Assembly: GCA_025449115.1 (NCBI GenBank)
Contig: JAHLKC010000017.1
Span: forward strand, 1-64,000
DNA length: 64,000 nt
Reading direction: 5' to 3'
From: Chytridium lagenaria
Taxonomy: Eukaryota > Chytridiomycota > Chytridiomycetes > Chytridiales > Chytridiaceae
The translations under genes were made by a program, and so were the position numbers. Shown here piece by piece: positions 10,963 to 20,221 of this stretch (its first letter is position 1; each line of letters starts with the position of its first letter). The notes below the pieces were generated by a model, which did no database searches, was not told where the DNA came from, and saw only the letters and a list, made by a program, of their open reading frames with translations.

Positions 10963-11121
10963 TACTTGCAGGATTCCACGCCTCTTAATTTTACGGGTGA
11001 AGCGAATGACGTCTGATTCTTACTGTTGATGGCTCTCTGTTCCAAAGCCTGTAAATCACATGAGAAGAGTGTGTGAATCAGAAACTCACCTTCCACCGTA
11101 ACCATTGTTCATGAATTATTC

Positions 11122-11316
11122 TCAAATCGTTATAAGGCTTATGGAAACGTTCCAATGCTTTGTGAAGGCATTTTTTGCCTCATCCAGATATGATAATGGG
11201 TTTTTCCGATAGTAATCATACAGCCATGTCCTCTTCTCTTCTGTGAACTGCTCAAATTGTCGGTCCGAGTGAGTCAATCCAGGTTTAATGGTTGACGGTG
11301 ACTTGTGAAATAACAC
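11122..11316 (-). pseudogene. Second helix-turn-helix fragment, Tc1-like
   Basis: The minus strand reads FTEEKRTWLYDYYRKNPLSYLDEA, which parallels MREWIYNFVRENPLSF in the adjacent element at about 10690. It looks like the second half of a bipartite HTH domain. It could be the 5' part of the same transposase copy or a separate nested fragment. No catalytic domain of its own. Confidence 0.45.
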
Positions 11317-12302
11317 CGCTACCTCAACCTGGCTGTATTCAAGGTAATAGTAGGTTTACAGTGCATGCAGCTCAGTGTTTTCGCCAGCATGTTGAGTGGA
11401 TATGGCATCCATTAGGCCCATTTTTGGATTGACTTTTTCGTATCATCCGCTGCTTTTTTCTTATTAAACCACCTGCTGCCTTTCAATTGTTAAATAAACT
11501 TATACAAAAATATACGAAAACTAGTTACAAAACTTCTTTATAAGCACATCGGAACATACCTTGTGATGTTTGATGGATGTTTTGATAGACTTCATCTTTT
11601 GCTTATTAGGACCGGACCCGACCCGAACCCGACCCAAAAGTCGGAGCGGTTCAGCTGGAGGGCGAAACCAAAGCCAGTGGACCGGCCAACAGGCGTACCT
11701 GCACCATCTCCCAGGATCTCGTCACCTTACCCCAAATCATCCAGCATCCCACTTGTCGTCCAAGGTTTAACCTTCCCTCTATCTTGATCTCCGTCCTCAA
11801 GCGAGTATAGCTGCTGGCCAAGTCTTGTTGGTCAAATCCACATCTCGTCCGACCCTGTTATCCTCTCGTTGTCTATTGGCTGAGGATGTTGCGATATCGT
11901 TTCCAAAGCATCTCCTGACAAATCACCCAAAAAACGTCCAGACTTGAGTTTGCAGCCCGTTGTTGTTGATGATGGATCACTCACTCATGGACGATCATTC
12001 ATTCATGTATTCGGCTGCCGCTTCACCGTCTACGGATGCAGATGAGTCGGATACGGATATGACTGTGGTGTCGGGCACAACTTGGGCGACTGGGAATGCA
12101 ATATGTCAACCTTTTTCTGCCTTGCCATCCACTATTCCATCCAGCCAGGTGAGGGATACGTCGTCGATGGTTGCTTAAAGCGAGGCATCGCCTTTTCTTC
12201 TATGCGTCGCCAAAGGCAACGAGCGTTTTGTCGTTGTTTTGTTTTGGTACTGCTGCTATCTAATAGTGGCCACTTTCATGGGTTTATAAAATATCTTCTA
12301 CC
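11317..12302. other. No supported gene; ACCCG microrepeat at about 11,610
   Basis: A short ACCCG/ACCCGA microrepeat lies at about 11612-11637. Small plus-strand ORFs at 11960-12306 might be 5' exons of the methyltransferase that follows, but they show no domain and I cannot connect them by convincing splice sites. Confidence 0.35.
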
Positions 12303-13268
12303 ATGACGGCGACCATTTTATTTTACCCTTCCTTGCTTCCTGTAACAGATTTGGTATTAACAACTGTTATTCAGTCAATCATTCCTATCCTACCAGCTCC
12401 CACCAATTCCTCCGCATCCCTCACCCTTGTCGGTGCAGGACCCGGCTCCCCAGGCCTCCTTACGTTAGCCGCCGCCGAAGCCATTCGCAACGCAACCCTA
12501 ATCATCTCTGACCGTCTCGTCCCGATGGCTCTACTCCAGTCTATCCTCGGTGAGCCTCCTACCTCCTCCTCACGTTTATCCGACGCGGAAGGTCCATGGC
12601 CACACGTCCTTCTCGCTCGTAAAGTTCCTGGAAGGGCTACCCAAGCTCAAGACGAAATCCACGACTGGATCGTCCGAGGGTTGATCATGGGACATCGCGT
12701 TGTTCGTCTAAAGGGTGGGGACCCGTTTGTGTTTGGGAGAGGCGGAGAAGAAATCTTGCATGTTCGTGAGGCTTTGAAAAAACGCGGTGGTCTTCCTGCG
12801 AATCTACTCAAACCATTGACGACAGAATACCCCGGCGCGTCAGTAAACCTCACCGAACCCGACGAAACCAGCCTTCCCCCCATGCTTATAATCCCTGGTC
12901 TCTCTTCCTCCCTCTCCGCCCCCCTCATGGCCGGAATCCCCGTAACACATCGTGGAGTGTCTGATCAAATCCTCATCGCAACTGGACAACGCCAAGATGG
13001 TTCTATGCCAACCCTTCCTTCCTACTGCGCGACACGGACCACCGTCCTTTTGATGTCCATGACACGCATTGACGCGCTAGTGGGTATGATGGTGGGGAAG
13101 ATGGGGTATCCGCCTTTGACGCCAGCGGCGATTATCGAGAAGGCGAGTTGTGGAGAGCAGAGGGTTGTTAGTTGTGTATTGAGAGATGCGCCGGGACGGG
13201 CAGCGGAGATGGGGATCTCATCGCATGCGACGTTGGTTGTAGGAGATGTGGCGAATGTGCTTGTTTGA
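12303..13268 (+). CDS. Uroporphyrinogen-III C-methyltransferase (siroheme pathway, SUMT)
   Basis: Transfers methyl groups from SAM to uroporphyrinogen III to make precorrin-2, the branch point to siroheme, the cofactor of sulfite and nitrite reductases. The 321-residue frame shows the tetrapyrrole methylase fold: LVGAGPGSPGLLTLAAA (N-terminal GAGPG loop, about residue 40), DRLV, GRATQAQDEIH, the RLKGGDPFVFGRGGEE signature (about residue 140), IIPGLSSSLSAP and GIPVTHRG (about 200-215), and a C-terminal VLRDAPGR and TLVVGDV. It contains only the methylase domain. I see no Met8-like dehydrogenase/ferrochelatase part, so it corresponds to yeast MET1 in function. The first about 35 residues are weakly supported, so the start may lie in an upstream exon. 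This is one of the few genes here with no frame break. Confidence 0.9.
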   Translation: MTATILFYPSLLPVTDLVLTTVIQSIIPILPAPTNSSASLTLVGAGPGSPGLLTLAAAEAIRNATLIISDRLVPMALLQSILGEPPTSSSRLSDAEGPWPHVLLARKVPGRATQAQDEIHDWIVRGLIMGHRVVRLKGGDPFVFGRGGEEILHVREALKKRGGLPANLLKPLTTEYPGASVNLTEPDETSLPPMLIIPGLSSSLSAPLMAGIPVTHRGVSDQILIATGQRQDGSMPTLPSYCATRTTVLLMSMTRIDALVGMMVGKMGYPPLTPAAIIEKASCGEQRVVSCVLRDAPGRAAEMGISSHATLVVGDVANVLV

Positions 13269-14159
13269 TTTGCATATGCTTCAATTTTTCTGTTCGTTAC
13301 CGTTCCTTTGCTTCGTCTTTCTTTTCTTAGGACTGTGACTTTTACGCTTCAATGAGAACTTCTCTGGGTGTATTTTTATTTAGATGAAATGATTAGAATG
13401 CATATGTATTTCTTTGTGTTGTTTTATTGAAGTATGTTCTTCAAGCTGGTAATTTATCTACAAATCCAAAATAAATAGCATCGCAGTACAGACTCGATGG
13501 TCTCAGGCACTTGGAGAACTTTGAAAACCAAAATAGTAATAAAACCTGAACTTGACTATGGCAATGTGCGATACCAAGCATCCGCATCATCCACAACACC
13601 AATCACCTGAAATCTGCTCCACATCCCAAACGAATACTTTTCCAATAAGGTTTAAAACACGACGCAACATAGACCAACCTCGAACCCCTCCGCCTCTCCA
13701 ACCTTCAACATCCTCGATCCAAAACAAATGTCACCAACACAAGGCAGGATATGCGAAAGCCAAAATCTCTCTCTTCCTATCCTTGGCGGGTTGGCGCTCC
13801 TCGATTCCTTCGCATCCGTAGACGGTAGGGAAAAGAGATGTGTTGATGTGATCACGGCATCAAACAAGAAGACAGGGGGGTTTGGGATGTCTTGTCTCTC
13901 TTGCAGTGAAAGAAAATTTACTGATGTGATGGGGAAGGTGTATGACGGGGATGTATGGTTTATGGGTTCAAGCTTGAGACGCCTGGCAAACTACAGTTTG
14001 ACTCATTCCAGCAAGACGTGAACCTTCTCATTGTTCGTAATGGAAACAACCATCTCATAGGTTTGTAGGATATGTTTGATGGCTGCAGTGGTTCATTCAA
14101 TTATGTTATAGTTTATAAGAGATACTTTATCCAGTTGGCGGCACGATAAAGGTGTTTGC
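13269..14159. other. Intergenic; no gene supported
   Basis: Overlapping ORFs on both strands at 13552-14021 carry no recognised domain, and neither continues through plausible splice sites. The stretch lies between the convergent 3' ends of the methyltransferase (plus) and the membrane protein (minus). Confidence 0.4.
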
Positions 14160-14877
14160 TCAAGAAAACAGGTACTGAACCAAAGCCGACACCAAAAACA
14201 GGGTGATAAAAACCGCTCCATCCCTCAACACGCGCATCCTCTCCTCATTCTCGTCCGTGGATAGAGAAGTACGCCTTAAATGCTCTAGAATGAAATCCAG
14301 ACTAGCCTGTTGTGTTGCTCCTCGTCACTGGTTGAATGAAGGAGTGGTGAAGTCTCGCCAATGGTGTTGCTATGCTTTGTTTTGAAAACAACACGAGCAA
14401 AAGTTGCGCTTTAAAAGTACAGATGAGCAAGACGACTTGTGCTATTGCGGCAAACGTTGTTAGAGTATTCATTGCCCATTCCTATTTTGAGCGCAACACT
14501 GTTTTGTTGTTGTAAGACATTAGGAGAGGGAAGGAGACGGATGGGGATAAACTCACATCGTAGCAAACATGTATCCTAAACTGATGGTACGTTCTTCTGC
14601 GGCATGGCAATCGATGAATCATATAGAAAGCCATCACCATCAACCAGAAGATGACTAAAAGTTGATAGACAAAGTTAGCTTAATCGCACTTGAACAAGCT
14701 TTTACAAGAGCCGTCCAGCAAAAAGGACTCCAGCTTTCGAGGGCGATTTTACAAAAGCATCTGTCAGAGCTCACATACAAAGGGAATTAGAGATGCCACC
14801 AAAACCTTCCAGAAAGACTTCAATAAAGTCACGTCCAGCAAGCCATCGATTTTATCGAATATATAGGCCGGTTCGGA
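14160..14877 (-). CDS. Multi-pass membrane protein, C-terminal four exons
   Basis: No family recognised. Four exons join in frame on the minus strand: 14877-14775, 14654-14557, 14481-14395 and 14306-14160, with introns GTGAGC...TTTTAG, GTGAGT...AAATAG and GTGTTG...ACACAG. The product contains LVASLIPFVFIFWLMVMA, TLTTFAAIAQVVLLIC and AVFITLFLVSALVQYLF, three likely membrane spans, and ends ...QYLFS at a TGA. Between spans 2 and 3 is a charged loop (RRTSLSTDENEERMR). The consistent phase across three introns is the main evidence that it is real. Upstream exons should lie between 14880 and 15290, where an inverted repeat complicates reading. Confidence 0.6.
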
Positions 14878-14925
14878 CTGCGATGACTATCGATGGGGAC
14901 CGTCGTGAGCACTACTGATAGTAGT

Positions 14926-15137
14926 GACGACTCTTACACGTTTTCAACACACCGGCCACCCAGCTGCAATTTGACGCCGTCATGAAGTTCGGTCCCGTTA
15001 TCATCCGTTCCCAATGATGCATATCGTTAGGATAATAATTGTTGACGTAGCATGATGAGGTCTGGAGAAGAGGTCGGTCTTCATGACGGCGTCACATTGC
15101 AGCTGGGTGGGTGTGCTGAAAGCGTGTAAGAGTCGAC
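14926..15137. repeat. Large imperfect inverted repeat (about 70-bp arms)
   Basis: The plus strand from 14926 (GACGACTCTTACACG...CCCAGCTGCAATTTGACG...CCGTCATGAAG) matches the minus strand from 15137 down to about 15070 (GTCGACTCTTACACG...CCCAGCTGCAATGTGACG...CCGTCATGAAG). About 75 bp separate the arms. It lies at the 5' side of the membrane-protein gene, and the right arm is inside an open frame on the minus strand. Confidence 0.75.
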
Positions 15138-15290
15138 CGCTACTGGGCGCAGTAAAGCCCCCACCATGTTCAAATTCTTTGAAAGTGACCAGGGTTGCGT
15201 TCGACCATGTCCATGCGTCATCCGGTGGCCATATCGAGGCATCTTGCACACCAATTTAACGGCGAACACTAACACGCCCATTATCTTAAA
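15001..15290 (-). CDS. Possible 5' exon(s) of the membrane protein (secreted-domain-like)
   Basis: The minus strand holds an ATG followed by a hydrophobic start (MGVLVFAVKLV, about 15281). After a one-base frame change it reads DASIWPPDDAWTWSNATLV and FKEFEHGGGFTAPSSG, then a hydrophobic STIIILTICIIGNG before a stop at 15001. This looks like an extracellular segment with an N-glycosylation-type NAT. It could be the 5' part of the gene at 14160-14877 or a separate small gene. The inverted repeat in between prevented a decision. Confidence 0.3.
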
Positions 15291-15386
15291 ATGGTATATA
15301 GGATCACAGTTTTCTTAAATTTGCAGGAACACAGAATCCAGCGCGTGCATGCGCCAGAATACAGCGCATGCATCAGGTTCACTGTT

Positions 15387-15395
15387 TATAAAAAG
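15387..15395 (+). promoter_or_regulatory. TATA box (TATAAAAAG)
   Basis: TATAAAAAG lies 93 bp upstream of the ATG at 15480. The same spacing and nearly the same element occur before the M43B protease at the other end of the window. Confidence 0.5.
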
Positions 15396-15479
15396 CGCAA
15401 TCAAGTCGCCGACTCTGGAATTACTAATAGCTAGCCATTCCCACTTTAACTGCATTTCAGTGTAAGATCCACTCCACTC

Positions 15480-16330
15480 ATGAGCCTCTTCTCAGATCCC
15501 AAGTGCAGCATTCCTCTCCTTCCTGATAACAGCACCAACGAATGCATCCTCATAGATAAACCTGCCTACGCAACAACCGGCAAAGGGCTTGGTGTCTTTT
15601 CTTTCGCCTGCAGTACCGACGAGATTAAGTTCAAACGGATGCACCAACGTCACTGGGCAGTGGCTTCAACCGCCGACGGGTCCCCAACAGCGGCACTCAG
15701 CTCAAGTACTCGTTCAAAGGTCTCGTGCTCATCATCTCAATGATTCTTGCCTTCATGGGTACTGTTAACGCCGTCACGTTCAAGTACGATGTCCAAGCCG
15801 ACAACACCAAGATGCCCTTCTGCCTCCACAACATAAATGCGGACTTCTGGGACTACAGCACCCAAGACTTTGTAAAAACTCTTGAATCTCTGTGCGGAGA
15901 GAAGGGCAGTGAGTGCGTAGGGAGGTCGGGTCAGCTCAAAGCATGGGTAGAGCAATCAGGCGACAAGGGCCGGATCGAGTACGCTGACTTTTACGGGTGG
16001 GGGCGTAGAGATCGGTTGATCGGGGCTATCGCCTCAACTATCGCTTTAATAATCCTGACTGGTGTTCAATTGTGAAGGGTTCACCGACATTAGAGTCAAG
16101 GCTCTGAAGTTGGATGGCATTGTGCCACCATATATGGTGGCCGGTTCCTTGGCGGCTGTGGACTTTTTCAACGCGGTCGTAAAAGTAGTCTGCGGACTAA
16201 CGAATAAGATTTCCGCCCTTCGCCCAAATTGCACTGAATATCATCATCGTGGGGTCAACTACACCGCTGTGCCATACGAGTGCTTAGGACAGCATGAAAA
16301 ACGTTACCTTTATCGACTTTTGAGGCGATT
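15480..16330 (+). CDS. Unrecognised Cys-containing membrane protein (frame-broken)
   Basis: From the ATG at 15480 the frame encodes a Cys/Asn-rich segment (CSIPLLPDNSTNEC, ACSTDE). Around 15630 it must shift to continue (NGCTNVTGQWLQPP in the next frame), then shifts again near 15680 into YSFKGLVLIISMILAFMG. The 15725-16075 frame has hydrophobic stretches at its start and end (LIGAIASTIALIILTG) enclosing a soluble part with MPFCLHNINADFWDY and a Cys pair. A third block at 16062-16330 (VKALKLDGIVPPYMVAGS, VDFFNAVVKVVCGL) follows in another frame. I infer one gene interrupted by indels or unrecognised introns. It could also be a decayed gene. The downstream T/C-rich stretch to 16580 looks like 3' UTR. 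Confidence 0.4.
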
Positions 16331-16948
16331 TTTCAATATTGCCCTTCGTCCCCTTATACCTTACCATGCTTACGAATCTCTTCATCTGTACCCTCTTTCC
16401 GTCATCTTTATCAAAATCCCTCATCCTTTGCTCATCTTTCCTTCTGCATTCCATCCCTTATGCAGTCCGTCCCTCCCACACATTTCCATCTCTATTCTAC
16501 TCCTGCCAATTCCTGTCGATGTTGGGTAGGATGCTATGGTGTTGTGTGTTGGTGTTATGGTGCGTGGTTTAAAAGTGAGAAATAAAGACGTTGGGAGCTG
16601 AACAAAGAGAATATGAATTAAGCCTATTAATTAATTAATGAGTTGACGCAACAAGATCTGTCCTGTCGACACAACATCATCTCTTAGAAGGGTCGTCACA
16701 ACTAAAAATACATTTGAAGATGGTTGAGGAAAGTTAATATGTATTTAGGTATTTATTTATTTTATACCAAGATCCTACCAAACGAACAGCAACGGCAACA
16801 TTTTGAAAACCTACTCCGTGTCACACGGTGGATTGAATGCAACGACGGGGTGCTTGCCTTAACACCTACCTATTACCTGCAGAGCGTCTACAATAAACAC
16901 ATAGAGGGTTGATCACCAGTTGTTACAGAAACCACAGCAGCTGCACAA

Positions 16949-19877
16949 ATGTCTTTGAGCGTCGAGATCGCTCCTGTCGACAACGAGGCAGACTTTGCCG
17001 TCGGATTCCCTTGCGTCGGTCCCGTCACCGTAAAAGGTGTCTGTCGAATCTCAAATGTTGGCAATGCAGCAGTCAATCTTGGGTTCCTTGAAATCCTTCT
17101 CAACGGTGAATCAGGAGGTAGCGTCCCCAACGGCGGTACCGTTGAAGCCATGTCTCTCCTTTTTGCTCGTCAAGTCCTCGTCGTCACAGAGCATCCACCC
17201 GTCCCCATCGGTTGCTCCACCTTCCTTGACCTTCCCTTCCAGTTTGAATTCACCCGCGAGAACGCTTCCCTCCTTCCACCTTCGTCTTGCATCTCCAGAG
17301 ACTACATGGAAGGGTACGTCAAGTACGAGCTTCGTGTGTCTTGGAAGGAATCGGTGAAAGGAGAACCCAATGATACTACACTCATGAGATCGTTTTCGAG
17401 AACCTCGGATCCTTGCGTCTTTAGATACCCAAGGTTTGATCTGGATGATCTCATCCAGTACTTTTATGGAAAGGCGACAAAGGGTATTTCGGGTCGATCC
17501 GACGATAACACTGTCAAGTTTAGCCTTGTTCTGCCCAACTCTTTGATTCCGGATGACGTCTTCAAGTTTGAGTATGCTGTCGTTTCCACAGAGCCAAAGA
17601 ATGCTATCAAGGCGGTTCACTTGCAGATTTGGGAACGGCTTACTCTTGAGACTTTGGACGGAAATGATGTCGACAAGAATGATATGGTGATTATCTCAAA
17701 TACTTAGGGTTAAAGACTCGTCTAACAAGGGCTATATCTCTCGACTTGATCCTCAAAACAAACTTAGGTCTTTATTTATACTGGAGAGCCCGCTAATCCC
17801 GCGGAACCGGCCTTGGAGCTAAAGAGAAAAGTAAGTATTTCATCAAAGTTTCCATTGGGATGGCGTAGAATGCTAAGAACAATGCGTATTTTGAATTAGG
17901 TCCTTCTTCGTGCGCCAAAATGGGTCACTTCCAGCCAACCCGCCACAGAAGTTTCAACCATCACTCCGAGCGTATTTTCCGGATCCGTCAAGATCTCCCA
18001 CTTCATGCGTGTTCTTCTCGAAGTTCAAAGCGGCCTTTCTGTTACTATCGACTCTGACGTTAACGTCATCCCCGTCACCCGTTCCCTCCTCTCGGATCTC
18101 GCCTCACATCCGGAAGCCCTGCGAGGCGCTAACGACCCCAAAGCCACAAAGCTCGCTGTTGTCCTCGAATCTCTTGGTCCATCCATTGACACGGCTGTAT
18201 CGATGAATAGAAATTTGATGAGTGAGGATGAGGAGCTGGCGTTTGCGCTGCAGGCTTCCATGAAGGCGTCGACTGAGCCTAAGAAGGCGAGTGCGGAGGA
18301 TGATGAGTTGGAAAGGGCTTTGCAGCTTTCTAAAATTGAGGCGATTCGATCTTATCATGGTAGAAGCCAGGGGTCGTCTTCGTCGGCTCCAGTACCTACT
18401 GTCATTGGACCGGATGGCCGACCAGCCCCTCCGCCCCGTGGAACTTCCAGTGCGTCCTTTTTCTACTATTTTATTTCCCTTTTCCTCTGTGTTGTTTTAA
18501 TGAACTGTATTTTTCACTCTCCAGAGGTTACCACGATTAACGGGATCGTCCCGGAAGACGAAGCACTTCGTTTAGCCATTGAGAAGTCACAGCAATCTAT
18601 TGACCCTCTTCAGCTTGCCGAGGAAGAGGCTATCCGTCTAGCTATTCTTGAATCTCAGTTGGACGATCGGTTCGAATATTTTCTATTTTTTTTGCCATCT
18701 GTTTCTTTTTTCCCTCAATTAAACATTAACGAATACTATTTACGGTCATTTTAATTAGTGACGTCGAGTTTGCTATGCAGCATGAGCTCATGAATCAACA
18801 CCGCTCGTCGGGATCTTCCTCTTCCTCCTCTGCCGCTTCTCCTTCAAGCTCGTCGTCTAAGGCCGTCGTCGTTCCTCTCGACCAACCTGTCCGCACTCGC
18901 GTCGAGATGGTGAGATAATCATTTTTTCTATATCTGTGTTGATTGATCGCACCATCTTAGGTTTCTATGGACAACGACGATGAACCAAGTCTGAAACGTG
19001 GACCTGGATTCTTCACTATCGTCGGTAGCAAGTTTGAGTCCGCCATCTCCTACGTTGCCCCCACCAACCCCACCGAACCCACTGAAAGTCCTTCCGCCTC
19101 CTCCTCGACTGCAGCTCCAGCGACCGCCCCTCTATCTAACGTCCGCAAAGCTCCTCCCCCAATGCCGCCCCCTCGTCGTGTTCAGCCCACCCTTCCAACA
19201 CCCATCCCAACTCCCACCGCCTCCCCCCCGCTACCCTCGGCATCACCATTGAACCTGTTAAAAAGGTCCCCTTTGCTAAACTCCTTGAGCAAATGGCCCC
19301 TGCAACGCAGCAACATCTTCAAATCCCTGGATCAGGTGGACCCGTCATTGAACCACGTCTTTCGTCGCGGTTATCTAAACGTGATGGATTCAGAGCGGCC
19401 AAGGCGCCAAGTACCCCGGCTGCTGCTGTTAGCGTGCAGTTGAGTTCGACGGGTGGGAAACTTGTCATTCAACCGAGGATGGCGTCGCAGCTAAAGCGGA
19501 GGATGGAAAGATTGAGAGGAGGGTAGTGGTGTTTGATTATACGCCGATGAAGGCGGATGAGATTCCGCTGACAAAGGGTGCTGTTGTGATTGTGACGAAA
19601 AAGTTTATGGATGGAGGGTGAGTTTTTTTTTTAACTTTTTGTTTTTCGGTCGAAAATCACCATTTCTTTGATGCCCTTATTTTTTAATCACATCTTTGCG
19701 CTTTTCACCCTCTCGCTTATATCAAACTCCTTTTCCTTTTTTTTATTTTTCTACGTGTAATTTCAATTTCTCGGTTTATTGATTCTTTCATTTAGGTGCC
19801 TTGGATATTTGGAAAATGAGGGCCATAACTTTGAGGGACATTTCCCCAGTGCCGCACTCTCTCCTTATGCCCTCTAA
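16949..19877 (+). CDS. Arrestin-domain protein with four UIMs and a C-terminal SH3 domain
   Basis: Exons: 16949-17686, 17768-17830, 17900-18449, 18525-18669, 18759-18909, 18961-about 19619, 19797-19877. The first five introns have GT-AG ends and keep phase. Residues 1-about 140 are an arrestin N-like sandwich (VKGVCRISNVGNAAVNLGFL, LDLPFQFEFTREN, LLPPSSC, EGYVKYELRVSW). Residues about 185-320 are arrestin C-like (VKFSLVLPNSL, FKFEYAVVSTEP, LLRAPKWV, SGSVKISHFMRVLLEV). Four canonical ubiquitin-interacting motifs follow: EDEELAFALQAS, EDDELERALQLS, EDEALRLAIEKS and EEEAIRLAILES, plus a weak fifth (DVEFAMQHEL). After a Pro-rich linker the end reads VVVFDYTPMKADEIPL...VVIVTKKF...GYLENEGHNFEGHFP, an SH3 domain. 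Alpha-arrestins are cargo adaptors for ubiquitination and endocytosis; UIM plus SH3 is the toolkit of ESCRT-0-type sorters. I infer an endosomal or endocytic ubiquitin-binding adaptor. Frame breaks at about 19220 (C7 run) and about 19500 must be corrected to reach the SH3. Confidence 0.8.
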
Positions 19878-20221
19878 CGTTGCGCTTCTTTTTCTAGTTC
19901 CTGCAAGTATTTCGATGTAGAATATTTCTTAATAAATGATGGTTTTATATTTGCAGCGTTTTCATCCCGTGTGTAGGTATCTCTTTTCACGAGTAGTCCT
20001 ACTTTTCATTCCGTTAGCCATGCAAGGGGAATTCTCGACATTTTTATCTACTTTCTTTAGCGCACAATTGTGGTGCATAAAAGCCGTAATTCTATTGCAG
20101 TATCACTATAAAAAAGTGGTTATTCTGTAATATAGAATATGAATGCTCTTTTTAGCCCATCGTTACTTTTTTGTGTGGATTTATTTATTTAGACAACTTC
20201 CAAAATCATTCATTCATCGCC

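Noticed and set aside
12303..13268. Bacterial-origin transfer of the methyltransferase
   Set aside because: Single-domain uroporphyrinogen methyltransferases exist in fungi and base composition does not stand out. A phylogeny would be needed.
13552..14021. Plus and minus ORFs as a gene between the methyltransferase and the membrane protein
   Set aside because: No domain, no consistent splice chain, and both strands are equally open.
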